DNA of 64,000 nucleotides from JAJPXC01 sp964510535 (GTDB taxonomy: Bacteria; Bacteroidota; Bacteroidia; Bacteroidales; Muribaculaceae). The notes beneath the pieces were generated by a model. It was not told the DNA's origin, did no database searches, and saw only the letters and a list, made by a program, of their open reading frames with translations. Position 1 is the stretch's first letter; each line of letters begins with the position of its first letter. This document shows positions 16,810 to 25,911 of the stretch, one piece after another. The position numbers and the translations under genes were made by a program. The stretch is from NCBI GenBank assembly GCA_964510535.1, contig CAZECG010000004.1:46634-110633 (forward strand). The letters are read 5' to 3'.

Positions 16810-17180
16810 AGAAACCTTTTTCTGATTTTTCGCACAAATCACGGCATTTTTTGGGCGGAGTTTAACTAATCGATTATCAATTGTGTGTATAATACTCGCA
16901 CGGTTGTCCATTTCTTATGGTTTTCGTGGGCTTTCTTCTGATGTGTTAATTGTATGTGATGTTTGACGTTGCGACATTCGTTTTTGCTCCGATGGGTATT
17001 TGGGCTGTTTCAAACAAATTGCTACATGTTTGATAGGGACGGAATTAATGACTTTTCATCATGATTGATTTTTTTGTATAAAAACATAAGGTAAACAGCA
17101 GTTTGGCAGTTGTTTAATTCTTGGCGTGTTCTTTGTGACAAAAAGTCGGAGCAAAAGTCGGTTTGTTGTGAAATATTCTG

Positions 17181-17188
17181 TAACTTTG
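17181..17188 (+). promoter_or_regulatory. -7 box (TAACTTTG) of the polysaccharide export operon
   Basis: TAACTTTG followed by GC matches the extended Bacteroidetes -7 element. A TTTG lies upstream at 17162-17165, but its 15-nt spacing is short. The leader would be about 50 nt. Confidence 0.48.
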
Positions 17189-17241
17189 CTGCGGAAATAT
17201 AGTACTCATATTTATCTGAAAACGTATATACGAATCTTGAT

Positions 17242-18078
17242 ATGAAATTTAAATCATGTTGTGCGGCCATGGTGGTCATGGCAATGTTGGCTTCTTGCAC
17301 TACCCATAAGAAAGTCCCTTTAGTGCAAGACGCTGAATATATTCCCGCTGAGATTCTTGCCCAACCGGTGCCTCCTGTTGACCCTATAATTCAAGCCGGC
17401 GATTTGTTGAATATTGATGTTACGGCGACTAACTATCAGGCTGTTGCTCCCTTTAACAAAGGAAGATACGTTAATCCCGAAGGCGCGATTGAGCAATCGC
17501 GCCTCAGAAGTAGCAATGGCGGAAGTGATGAAACATCCACTGAATATTATCTTGTAGACAAGGATGGAAACATTAATTTCCCCATAATAGGCTCGATTCA
17601 TGTAGGTGGACTTACCAAGACCCAAGTGCAAGCTGAGATTGAAAACGCTATTTATCCTAAATATTTGAAGGAAAAACCGGTCGTTGACATCCGATTCATG
17701 AATTTCCGTATCACGGTTCTCGGAGCTGTTGGTTCTCCGGGCATTAAAGTGTCGCAAAATGAACGTTTGAATATCTTTGAAGCGATTGCGCTTGCCGGAG
17801 ACCTCGATTTAAAAGCCGACCGAGAAAACATAATCCTTATTCGCACCAACCCTAATGGCACGCGTGAAGTCCACAAGCTGAATGTTCATGACAAAAATAT
17901 GCTGTTTTCTCCCTACTATAATCTGCAGCAGAATGACATGCTCCTTGTTAACTGGAATCGCTCAGGCGCACAAAATTCCTGGTCAATGAGCCAGGGGTTC
18001 AGCACCACAATGGCTGTTGTGGGTGGCGTATCGGCTGTGCTTGGCTTCACTTTGAGTATCATTAATCTGTCAAATTAA
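17242..18078 (+). CDS. Polysaccharide export lipoprotein (Wza/OPX family)
   Basis: A 278-residue outer-membrane export lipoprotein. The lipobox LASC places the lipidated Cys at about 19. The Poly_export domain begins with IIQAGDLLNIDVTA and continues through DGNINFPIIGSIHVGGLTKTQVQAEI. An SLBB-type repeat follows (FRITVLGAVGSPGIKV, NIFEAIALAGDLDLKADRENIILI). The last 30 residues are hydrophobic (MAVVGGVSAVLGFTLSIINL), as in Bacteroidetes homologues. It forms the outer-membrane exit for capsule or exopolysaccharide and is followed after 19 bp by its usual partner, a Wzc-type kinase. Confidence 0.93.
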   Translation: MKFKSCCAAMVVMAMLASCTTHKKVPLVQDAEYIPAEILAQPVPPVDPIIQAGDLLNIDVTATNYQAVAPFNKGRYVNPEGAIEQSRLRSSNGGSDETSTEYYLVDKDGNINFPIIGSIHVGGLTKTQVQAEIENAIYPKYLKEKPVVDIRFMNFRITVLGAVGSPGIKVSQNERLNIFEAIALAGDLDLKADRENIILIRTNPNGTREVHKLNVHDKNMLFSPYYNLQQNDMLLVNWNRSGAQNSWSMSQGFSTTMAVVGGVSAVLGFTLSIINLSN

Positions 18079-18097
18079 ATCCATTATATTTGTGATT

Positions 18098-20521
18098 ATG
18101 GATAAAGAAGAATCTCCCGATTTAATTAGTGGTGCTGAAAAAATTGAGGATAACCTTGACCTAACCGGACTGTTGCTTGATTATTTGGGCAATTGGAAAT
18201 GGTTTGTGCTTAGCATGGCAATATGCGTCGTAGTGGCATATTTCCACATTGCGACGATTGTGCCGATATATCAGGTCTCAGCCTCGATTTATTTAAGTAG
18301 TGATAACTCGGTGACCAATCCTAATGTGGTTTCCATGTCACAGAACCCATTGATTAATGCGAAAGATTATGTGGATGAGACTGAAATAGAAATACTAAAA
18401 TCCCGTAATAGTCTCGTCAGAATTGTCGACAGTCTTGGCTTGTCGTATTCATATTTTGAACTTGGAAAATTTCGAGACCTGCCGGTCTACGGCACCAATG
18501 CCGTGGTAGCTTCGCTTGATTCAGTTAGTCTGCGTAACCTCTCGTCTCCAATTACCATTATCGCAGAGAAAAAAGAGGGTGTATTTAAATTTTCGATTAA
18601 AACACATTATGGCGGATCGGCGGATGAAAAACAGATTGTGGCGAAGACGCTGCCGGTAAATGTTGAATTAAGTCAGGGTACATTGACCCTTTCCGAGTCT
18701 AAGATTACGAGTAAATTTAGCGGTGTCCAAAAGATAGTGATAAAGAATCCTTCCACGGTAGCATCGCGCATAGCGGAATCACTTAACATTCAATATGCTC
18801 CCAACTCAGGGACTATATTGCGAATTACTTTCAAATCGCCTGTAATTAGGGAGGGTATCGATGTGATTAATGCCTTAATCGCATTTTATAATGATGACAT
18901 CATTGAAAACAAGAATCGGTCAGCAATGCAGACTGAGGCGTTTATTCTTGACCGTCTTGTTATGATATCTGGCGAGCTTAAAGATGTTGAACAGCGACTT
19001 GAAGATTACAGACGCGCCAACAATATCATTGATATTGATGCACAGACGGCAATGAACTTCAGCAAAAAAAGTTCGGCTGAAGATGAACTTGCCGATGTCG
19101 GAGCGCAACAAGAAATCCTTAACTCAGTTGAAAGAGCAATCTCAAGACAAGATGATTATACTCCTATAGCTCAAGTCGTTGAAAGCGTAGAACTCAGTGA
19201 ACAGATTGAAGCATATAACCGTAAGCTTTCGCAACGCGAACGCTTACTTCAATCAAGTACTGAAGATAATCCCATGGTACAGTCGATGCAAGAAGATTTG
19301 ACGCGGCAAAAGAGTATGATTATGCAAGGTTTGCGCGCTGCTAAAAACAATCTTAGCGTGCGTCGCAGTAATATCGCAGCCGTTGGAAACAAGAGCGCAG
19401 GACAACTTGCGTCGTTGCCCCCGATTGACCGCGGTTTGCAGGAGATTTTCCGCGAGCAGCAAGTGAAAGTTAATATATATACATTCTTGCTGCAGAAACG
19501 AGAGGAAATAGCTCTTCAAAAGACGTTGGCCACTCCGACCGCGCGTCTTATTGACAATCCCACCGGCAGCGGCCCTGTTTATCCTCAGGCATCATATATA
19601 TATGGCCTCGCCGCTATCATAGGTTTGCTGTTACCGGCATTGATTATCTTCCTTCGCCGGCTCGTGTTCCCCGTGTTTAAGGATAAGGAAGACCTTGAAC
19701 GTGTTACCTCGGTGAATGTCTTAAGCGAAATTTGTAAGGTGCCGTCAGGAGAGAAATTGGTAGTGACAGCTAAGAACAATGCGCCTGAAGCCGAGATGTT
19801 CCGCTTGCTTAGAAACAATATCCAGTTTGTGATGGGCAAGAACAAGAAGGTGGTATTAGTCACATCATCGTTGTCGGGTGAGGGAAAGACATTCATCGCG
19901 ACCAATATCGCCCTATCATTTGCCCTGACAGGTAAGAAGGCTCTTGCTATCGGCATGGATATACGTCGCCCTGCATTAGCTCATGTTTTTGATTTGAATA
20001 ACCGTTATGGCTTGACCACATATCTTTGCGGGCAGACTGATGATTTGAACTCATTGATTTTCCCATCGGGAGTCGACGATAATTTATGGGTTATGCCTGC
20101 CGGCCCCATTCCGCCGAACCCCAACGAACTTCTGCTTGAAGAGCGTCTTGATGAGTGCATATCTTCATTGCGTAATCAGTACGATTACATTATTATAGAT
20201 TCGGCACCTATTGGTTTGGTTTCTGACTCATTGCTTGCCGCAAGAGTCTCGGATGCGCAAATTTACGTCGTGCGCGCCAACTATTCGACACGCCGTTGCT
20301 TGAAGATGATGCGCACGGCAATTGACTCCGGGCGTTTCCCTAGCGCATACTTGATTCTCAATGGCGTGGATATAAAATCAAATGCATATCGTTATCGCCG
20401 CTATGGGGCCTATGGGACCTATGGTGCGAAGAAAGGCTACGGGTATGGGTATGCTGAAGCTCCATCACCGACCTCTCTTCTTAAACGTATTTGGCGTAAA
20501 GCGCAGAAAAAGAGACATTAA
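18098..20521 (+). CDS. Wzc-type chain-length determinant / tyrosine autokinase
   Basis: An 807-residue inner-membrane protein. A first membrane helix at about 33-52 precedes a periplasmic Wzz domain with coiled-coil segments (about 270-430); a second helix at about 500-520 (IYGLAAIIGLLLPALIIFL) precedes a cytoplasmic BY-kinase. Kinase motifs are Walker A SSLSGEGKT at about 590-598, Walker A' GMDIRRP and Walker B YIIIDSAPIG. The C-terminal tail is a Tyr cluster (YRYRRYGAYGTYG, GYGYGY) for autophosphorylation. It controls polymer length with the export lipoprotein. A GTG two codons upstream could start translation, but the ATG at 18098 is preferred. No glycosyltransferase or Wzx/Wzy genes follow. 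Confidence 0.93.
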   Translation: MDKEESPDLISGAEKIEDNLDLTGLLLDYLGNWKWFVLSMAICVVVAYFHIATIVPIYQVSASIYLSSDNSVTNPNVVSMSQNPLINAKDYVDETEIEILKSRNSLVRIVDSLGLSYSYFELGKFRDLPVYGTNAVVASLDSVSLRNLSSPITIIAEKKEGVFKFSIKTHYGGSADEKQIVAKTLPVNVELSQGTLTLSESKITSKFSGVQKIVIKNPSTVASRIAESLNIQYAPNSGTILRITFKSPVIREGIDVINALIAFYNDDIIENKNRSAMQTEAFILDRLVMISGELKDVEQRLEDYRRANNIIDIDAQTAMNFSKKSSAEDELADVGAQQEILNSVERAISRQDDYTPIAQVVESVELSEQIEAYNRKLSQRERLLQSSTEDNPMVQSMQEDLTRQKSMIMQGLRAAKNNLSVRRSNIAAVGNKSAGQLASLPPIDRGLQEIFREQQVKVNIYTFLLQKREEIALQKTLATPTARLIDNPTGSGPVYPQASYIYGLAAIIGLLLPALIIFLRRLVFPVFKDKEDLERVTSVNVLSEICKVPSGEKLVVTAKNNAPEAEMFRLLRNNIQFVMGKNKKVVLVTSSLSGEGKTFIATNIALSFALTGKKALAIGMDIRRPALAHVFDLNNRYGLTTYLCGQTDDLNSLIFPSGVDDNLWVMPAGPIPPNPNELLLEERLDECISSLRNQYDYIIIDSAPIGLVSDSLLAARVSDAQIYVVRANYSTRRCLKMMRTAIDSGRFPSAYLILNGVDIKSNAYRYRRYGAYGTYGAKKGYGYGYAEAPSPTSLLKRIWRKAQKKRH

Positions 20522-20631
20522 AAGGAGCTAAGAATTAATCATCTTCGTGCGCTGATGTTGATTTAGCTGCTGCTGAGCGGAGCGTTATTGACGCATCAAG
20601 CAAGAATGGTGCATAAGTGTTAGATGGCATA

Positions 20632-20679
20632 ACACAAAAAGGATGGAGACCCGTTGAGAGACCTCCATCCTTTTTGTGT
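20632..20679. terminator. Bidirectional terminator between the Wzc-type gene and efp
   Basis: A perfect 17-bp inverted repeat with a 14-nt loop, with five A before the GC-rich core and five T after it, ACACAAAAAGGATGGAG and its complement. It gives a T-tract on either strand and lies between convergent genes. Confidence 0.85.
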
Positions 20680-20693
20680 CAATATGATGATAT

Positions 20694-21257
20694 TTATTTC
20701 ACGCGCTCGACGTATGAACCGTCGCGTGTGTCGACTTTAACTTTATCGCCAATGTTGCAGAACAACGGAACACGGATTTCAGCGCCGGTTTCGAGTGTAG
20801 CCGGTTTCAGCGTGTTTGTGGCCGTATCGCCTTTGATACCCGGTTCGGTATAGGTTATCTCAAGCACGACACTTGTGGGCATTTCGCAGGTGAGAATGGT
20901 GTCAGAAGCAGCGTGTACCATTGCTTCGCAGATATCACCCTCTTTGAGGAATTGAACTCCGTCGATGCTTTCGCCCGGGAGAGCGACTTGCTCGAATGTC
21001 TCGGTGTGCATGAAGTTATAGCCCATATCGTCTTTATAAAGATACTGATAGGGACGACGTTCGATTCGAACTTCTTCGACTTTTACGCCTGAGTTCCATG
21101 TCTTGTCGATCACGCGGCCGGTTTTGACGTTTTTCAGTTTTGTGCGAACGAAAGCCGGGCCTTTACCGGGTTTCACATGGAGAAATTCAACGATGAAAAA
21201 GTAGTTGCCGTCGATGTCGAGGCACATACCGTTTTTAAAATCAGCTGTTGTTGCCAT
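20694..21257 (-). CDS. efp: Translation elongation factor P
   Basis: A 187-residue three-domain EF-P that relieves ribosome stalling at proline runs. The domain I loop tip is KPGKGPAF with the modifiable K32. The domain II/III signature is GDTATNTLKPATLETGAEIRVP, split across 147-168, and the C-terminus is GDKVKVDTRDGSYVERVK. Length and start are canonical. No modification enzyme is visible nearby. It is transcribed divergently from the receiver/PEP-binding gene out of a palindromic promoter region (21325-21358). Confidence 0.98.
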   Translation of the reverse strand: MATTADFKNGMCLDIDGNYFFIVEFLHVKPGKGPAFVRTKLKNVKTGRVIDKTWNSGVKVEEVRIERRPYQYLYKDDMGYNFMHTETFEQVALPGESIDGVQFLKEGDICEAMVHAASDTILTCEMPTSVVLEITYTEPGIKGDTATNTLKPATLETGAEIRVPLFCNIGDKVKVDTRDGSYVERVK

Positions 21258-21324
21258 AAAATATTTAAAAGTAATGATTTGCTTGTTGGTTTCTGTGTCA
21301 TTGACACTTGTTGGTCGTTTGCGA

Positions 21325-21358
21325 GTGCAAAGATAACGATTTTTTGTTATCTTTGCAC
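21325..21358. promoter_or_regulatory. Palindromic divergent promoter region, efp / receiver-PEP gene
   Basis: GTGCAAAGATAAC at 21325-21337 and its exact complement at 21346-21358 form a 13-bp inverted repeat around 8 nt (GATTTTTT). Each arm holds a TATCTTTG -7 box, at 21348-21355 on plus and 21335-21328 on minus, pointing away from each other towards the two genes. Neither has an obvious TTG at the usual -33 spacing; each -33 area overlaps the opposing -7 box. Confidence 0.65.
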
Positions 21359-21396
21359 ATCGAAGCGATAATTGGGCTCCAAATCTTACACGACAG

Positions 21397-24369
21397 ATGA
21401 ATGAGGAAACACTAAGCCAGCTATATTTAAAAGATACTGCGTTTCAGAACCTGATGCAGAGACGTATTTTCAACGTTTTGCTGATTGCTTCGCCCTATGA
21501 GGCTTTTATGATGGAAGAAGACGGTAGAGTTGAGGAACAGCTCTACTTTGAGTATGTGGCTCTTAATCTAAGTTCTCCTCCACGAGTTACCAGGGTGATT
21601 AACACCAACGATGCTCTCGTAGCTTTGCGTCACAAAAATTTCGACCTTATAATAGCCATGCCCGGTGTCGATGTGACAGATACGTTTAGCGGAGCCAAGA
21701 TGATAAAAAAAGAATATCCTACGATTCCAATTATCGTGCTGACACCATTCTCAAAAGAGGTGTCGCGCCGCTTATCGCACGAAGATTTCGGCGGTATAGA
21801 TTATGTATTCAGTTGGCTTGGAAACGTTGATTTGCTTCTTGCGATAATCAAATTGCTCGAGGATAAAATGAATGCCGATAACGACATTCTTGAGGTGGGA
21901 GTGCAGATGATTCTGCTTGTGGAGGACTCGGTCAGATTTTATTCCTCGGTGTTACCGCACTTATACAAATTTTTGTTGAAGCAGTCAATGGAATTTTCAA
22001 CCGAGGCGCTTAATGAACATGAACAGATGCTTAGAATGCGTGGCAGGCCAAAAGTCATGTTAGCCCGAGACTATGAAGAAGCCGTAGCTCTTTATGAAAA
22101 ATATGGCGATAAGATGCTTGGGGTGATAAGCGATGTCTCGTTTAAGCGCAACGGAACGAAAGATAGCGAAGCCGGCTTGAAATTGGCTGCTTATCTACGG
22201 GATAAAGATCCTTACTTGCCGATAATCATAGAGTCATCTGAGATTGAAAATGCTCAAAAAGTATCTTCTTTTAATGGAGTGTTTATTGATAAAAACTCTA
22301 AAAAGTTGCCGGTTGACTTGGGAAAAGCAATTATGGCTAACTTTGGTTTCGGTGACTTTATTATGCGCGATCCTGTTACCGGCCAGGAGATAAAACACAT
22401 ATCTTCGTTGAAAGATATGCAGAAAAGTATATTCGATTTCCCGGCTGACTCTTTGCTTTATCATGCGTCGCGCAATGAGATTTCACGTTGGCTCTATTCT
22501 CGAGCTATGTTCCCCATAGCCGATATAATTAAATTGCATAGATTCCATTCCATTGATGAGGCTCCGGCAGTCAAACAGCTATTTTTTGATTTGATTGTCA
22601 AATACCGTAAAATGAAAAATCGGGGGGTGGTTGCTGTGTTTCAGAAAGACCGGTTTGATTACTATTCTAATTTCGCCAGAATAGGGCAGGGGTCGCTTGG
22701 CGGTAAAGGTCGCGGTCTCGCATTCATTGATTCGATTATCAAAAAGACTCCGGTTTGCGATAACTTGGATGGCGTGACGATTTCGATACCTCGCACCGTC
22801 GTGCTTTGTACCGACATATTCGATGAGTTCATGTCATCCAATGATCTCTATGCCGTAGCACTGAGCGATTTACCTGATGAAAAAATACTTCATTATTTCC
22901 TTCAAGCTCGACTACCGGAAAGATTGATTGAGGACTTTTTCGCACTCTTTGATGTGATTGACAAACCGCTCGCTATCCGAAGCTCCTCTTTGCTCGAAGA
23001 TTCGCATTATCAGCCATTTGCCGGTATATATTCTACTTATATGATACCGCTCGTGGATGATAAATATGAAATGCTCAGAATGCTCTCCGATGCCATAAAG
23101 AGTGTGTATGCATCGGTGTTTTATGCTGATAGTAAGGCATATATGACGGCCACTTCAAATGTAATCGACCAAGAGAAAATGGCCGTTATAATCCAGGAAG
23201 TGGTTGGCGAGGAACACAATGGTTACTATTTCCCGTCGTTTTCAGGTGTCGGACGTTCGCTGAATTATTATCCCATTAACGACGAAACGCCCGAAGACGG
23301 AGTCGCAGAGATTGCCGTAGGGCTTGGTAAATATATTGTGGATGGGGGATTGAGTTTGCGATTCTCACCGCGTCATCCCGACAAAATATTGCAGACTTCT
23401 GAACTGGAGTTGGCATTGCGTGACACGCAGACACGTTTCTATGCCCTTGAGATAAATAATGCCCCTGTTGATTTCCGAGTTGATGACGGATTCAATATCG
23501 CCAAAAAGAAGATTCAGGATTTTGCCAATACCGGTGCGCTCCGCTATATGGTCTCAACTTACGACCATCTCGATCAAGTCATCAGAGACTGCGAAGAAGG
23601 TACTGGCCGACGAGTGGTTACTTTTGCCAATATGTTGACGCATAACGTTTTCCCGCTTGCAAAGGCTGTAGATTTCATGCTTATGAAAGGTCAGGAAGAG
23701 ATGCAGCGGCCGGTTGAGATTGAATTTGCTGGGGTGATTGACGAAGACGGTAAAGTGAAAGGACGTATCTATTGGCTTCAGATAAGGCCGATTATTGATA
23801 GGAAAGAGCTTGTGAACGACTCAATTCTGTCGCTCCCCGATGACGGTTTGTTGCTCAAAAGTAATACGGCATTGGGGCATGGCAACATAGATAATGTCGA
23901 TACGGTGGTTTATGTGCGTCCCGAACATTTTTCATCTTCAAATAATTCGCTCATAGCGCGTGAGATTGAGAAAATTAATCGTAACTTTACGGCGCAAGGG
24001 GAAAGTTATATCCTGATAGGCCCCGGACGCTGGGGGTCAAGCGACACTGCTCTCGGCATACCGGTCAAGTGGCCAAATATATCAGCGGCTAAACTCATAG
24101 TGGAGTCATCGTTGAGCAACTACCGTATCGAGCCAAGTCAGGGTACTCACTTTTTCCAGAACCTTACATCGTTTGGCGTTGGGTATTTCACTATTAATCC
24201 TTCATCCAACGATGGTTTGTTTGATATTGACTATCTGAACTCTCAACCTGCGGTATATGAAACCGACTTTGTCCGCATTGTTAAATTCAACCATCCATTG
24301 GAAATAGGAATTAATGGGCGTAAAGGTGTCGGAGTCGTTGTTAAACCGTCAGACAGTAGTGGCCAGTAA
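21397..24369 (+). CDS. Tandem receiver-like domains fused to a PEP/pyruvate-binding domain
   Basis: A 990-residue cytoplasmic protein. Residues about 22-155 are receiver-like but degenerate: FNVLLIASPYE lacks the acidic pair and FDLIIAMPGVD lacks the phospho-acceptor Asp. Residues about 168-315 form a second receiver that keeps E176/D177 (LLVEDSV) and D246 (ISDV). From about 425 comes a PPDK-N/PEP-synthase-like ATP-grasp region with GSLGGKGRGLAFIDSI near 434 and LAIRSSSLLEDS near 525. The C-terminal 200 residues contain GPGRWGSSDTALGIPVKW and QGTHFFQNL (H918). No swivelling phospho-His domain or PEP-utilising TIM barrel is visible, so it is unlikely to be a true PEP synthase. A signalling or regulatory role is inferred. 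Confidence 0.82.
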   Translation: MNEETLSQLYLKDTAFQNLMQRRIFNVLLIASPYEAFMMEEDGRVEEQLYFEYVALNLSSPPRVTRVINTNDALVALRHKNFDLIIAMPGVDVTDTFSGAKMIKKEYPTIPIIVLTPFSKEVSRRLSHEDFGGIDYVFSWLGNVDLLLAIIKLLEDKMNADNDILEVGVQMILLVEDSVRFYSSVLPHLYKFLLKQSMEFSTEALNEHEQMLRMRGRPKVMLARDYEEAVALYEKYGDKMLGVISDVSFKRNGTKDSEAGLKLAAYLRDKDPYLPIIIESSEIENAQKVSSFNGVFIDKNSKKLPVDLGKAIMANFGFGDFIMRDPVTGQEIKHISSLKDMQKSIFDFPADSLLYHASRNEISRWLYSRAMFPIADIIKLHRFHSIDEAPAVKQLFFDLIVKYRKMKNRGVVAVFQKDRFDYYSNFARIGQGSLGGKGRGLAFIDSIIKKTPVCDNLDGVTISIPRTVVLCTDIFDEFMSSNDLYAVALSDLPDEKILHYFLQARLPERLIEDFFALFDVIDKPLAIRSSSLLEDSHYQPFAGIYSTYMIPLVDDKYEMLRMLSDAIKSVYASVFYADSKAYMTATSNVIDQEKMAVIIQEVVGEEHNGYYFPSFSGVGRSLNYYPINDETPEDGVAEIAVGLGKYIVDGGLSLRFSPRHPDKILQTSELELALRDTQTRFYALEINNAPVDFRVDDGFNIAKKKIQDFANTGALRYMVSTYDHLDQVIRDCEEGTGRRVVTFANMLTHNVFPLAKAVDFMLMKGQEEMQRPVEIEFAGVIDEDGKVKGRIYWLQIRPIIDRKELVNDSILSLPDDGLLLKSNTALGHGNIDNVDTVVYVRPEHFSSSNNSLIAREIEKINRNFTAQGESYILIGPGRWGSSDTALGIPVKWPNISAAKLIVESSLSNYRIEPSQGTHFFQNLTSFGVGYFTINPSSNDGLFDIDYLNSQPAVYETDFVRIVKFNHPLEIGINGRKGVGVVVKPSDSSGQ

Positions 24370-24423
24370 CGTCGATGTCATCGGTTGAATTTTTAACGTA
24401 TATGAAATAAATCATAGTGAACC

Positions 24424-25857
24424 ATGGCACTATTTAATAACATAAAACGAGCATTAGGATTTGGCTCGGCGATAGATGACGAGGATGATTTTGATGGCAT
24501 CGATGCCACAGTGCATCCATTGTCACAATACAAAGAACTCCTTCAGTCGCAGGCTGCTTGTGAGAAATCAGTCCCTGACGATAACGCCATAACGGATGCG
24601 GAAGAGCCGGTTGACTCCTCAACGATTCATCATATGATTTTTGAGGGAGTGGTAAAGATATTTAATGATTCTTTACCTGGATTTATCAAAGATTCAGTAG
24701 ACCCAGAAGCTCAACAACGCTATCTTTACAATGCGCTTGATGACTCAATCAAGAATTATCTAAAACACGCTGATGACGAGGCGCGCCGCCGCAATCGCTC
24801 TTCTTGGGAACGTGAACGACAGCGTCTTGAGGCCGACAACAAATCCTTGTCGGATAAAATTAAATCACTCGAAGAAAAGGGCGAGGACGGTCGTAAGCAG
24901 CAACTCAGTGCCGAGCGGCAGAAAAGAGCGTTGGCCGAGCGTGTTCATGATCTTGAAAGTCGTATCGCAACGCTTGAGGCTGAAAAAGAACAATATGAAC
25001 TCGAAAACAAAAGTCTTTTGAATAAATTGCGTCTTACGGCCTTGCAAGCTGATGACGTTGACGCTGTGTCTCAGCAAGGAACAGATGATGAGCTAAAACA
25101 GCAGTTTGACGATATTTCTCATAAATATACCGAGGCAACTGATGAGATAGAGCGGTTGAAGGCAAAAGCAGCAATTGCCGACGAGATGATTAATGACCTT
25201 AACGCCAAAACCTCAGATGCGATACAGAAACGTGAATTAGCCGAAAATGCATTGGCCGATATGACGCAAGCACGCGATGTAGCCGCTACGCAAGTTGCGC
25301 AACTTCAAGAAAAGTTAGAGATTTCAAGCAAAGAATTGTCAGCTACCGTTGAAGAAGTTGAGGACGCGCGGGAAGCAATGAAGGCAATTGATGAAATTCA
25401 GGAACAACTTTCGCGTTTTGAGGAGATTAAAGAGGCAAAAGATAAACGCATAAGCGAGCTTGGCACTGAAAACAATCGGTTGACGATGATTGTGGAATCG
25501 CTGAAAGCAGAAACGGCGTCGCTTAAGAAAACAATCGAAAGTAATCTGTATTCACAAGCGGAGTCTGAGAATGTTTTGCGCCGTGAAATCGAAGAATTGC
25601 GTCAAGCGGCATCACATCCCGCAGTCCCTGTGCTTGAGGATTTGCCCCCTGAGCCAATTACTAAGACCTCCGCACCGAAAAAGCGCAAACCCAAAATCTC
25701 CGCTATTGACGAGTCTATTGATGATACTGATTGGTTGGTTGCCGCTCCACCCCAATCAGGTAAATCCATGGTCAATGAACCGGCGCAGGCATTTGGCTAC
25801 CAGCCCCCTGTGAAGAAACAACAGCCCGAAAACGACGCCCAGATGTCGTTATGGTGA
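24424..25857 (+). CDS. Long coiled-coil protein, unknown function
   Basis: A 477-residue soluble protein. Residues 1-20 (MALFNNIKRALGFGSA) may form an amphipathic helix. A globular helical part at about 65-115 is followed by near-continuous heptad-rich coiled coil at about 115-400, rich in Glu, Lys and Leu (RLEADNKSLSDKIKSLEEK). A basic patch APKKRKPK lies near 420, and the C-terminus ends in a short MSLW motif. No enzyme domain is seen. It starts 54 bp after the receiver/PEP protein on the same strand, so a structural or scaffold partner is plausible; nothing more specific is supported. Confidence 0.8.
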   Translation: MALFNNIKRALGFGSAIDDEDDFDGIDATVHPLSQYKELLQSQAACEKSVPDDNAITDAEEPVDSSTIHHMIFEGVVKIFNDSLPGFIKDSVDPEAQQRYLYNALDDSIKNYLKHADDEARRRNRSSWERERQRLEADNKSLSDKIKSLEEKGEDGRKQQLSAERQKRALAERVHDLESRIATLEAEKEQYELENKSLLNKLRLTALQADDVDAVSQQGTDDELKQQFDDISHKYTEATDEIERLKAKAAIADEMINDLNAKTSDAIQKRELAENALADMTQARDVAATQVAQLQEKLEISSKELSATVEEVEDAREAMKAIDEIQEQLSRFEEIKEAKDKRISELGTENNRLTMIVESLKAETASLKKTIESNLYSQAESENVLRREIEELRQAASHPAVPVLEDLPPEPITKTSAPKKRKPKISAIDESIDDTDWLVAAPPQSGKSMVNEPAQAFGYQPPVKKQQPENDAQMSLW

Positions 25858-25911
25858 TTTAATAACTATTCATCTTATTCATTCTTTTCTTTAAAAGAGA
25901 TTATACCCTAT

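Larger units (their letters stand above)
16703..17241. other. 539-bp intergenic region between dedA and the exopolysaccharide genes
   Basis: No convincing gene is present; the short frames here lack recognisable sequence. It is AT-rich and divergent. On the dedA side it holds a TAAATTTG box and a leader hairpin; on the polysaccharide side a TAACTTTG box. About 370 bp between the two boxes remain unexplained and could hold regulator-binding sites or a small RNA. Confidence 0.6.

Noticed and set aside
17022..17300. 92-codon minus-strand frame upstream of the export lipoprotein
   Set aside because: It covers the -7 box and the signal-peptide coding region of the polysaccharide export gene and has low-complexity composition.
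18092..18097. GTG start for the Wzc-type kinase
   Set aside because: It adds only two residues before an ATG that is the better start codon; not decisive for function.
21397..24369. True phosphoenolpyruvate synthase
   Set aside because: Only the N-terminal ATP-grasp-like part is seen; no phospho-His motif of the GG-TSHAA type and no PEP-utilising barrel, while two receiver-like domains are added.
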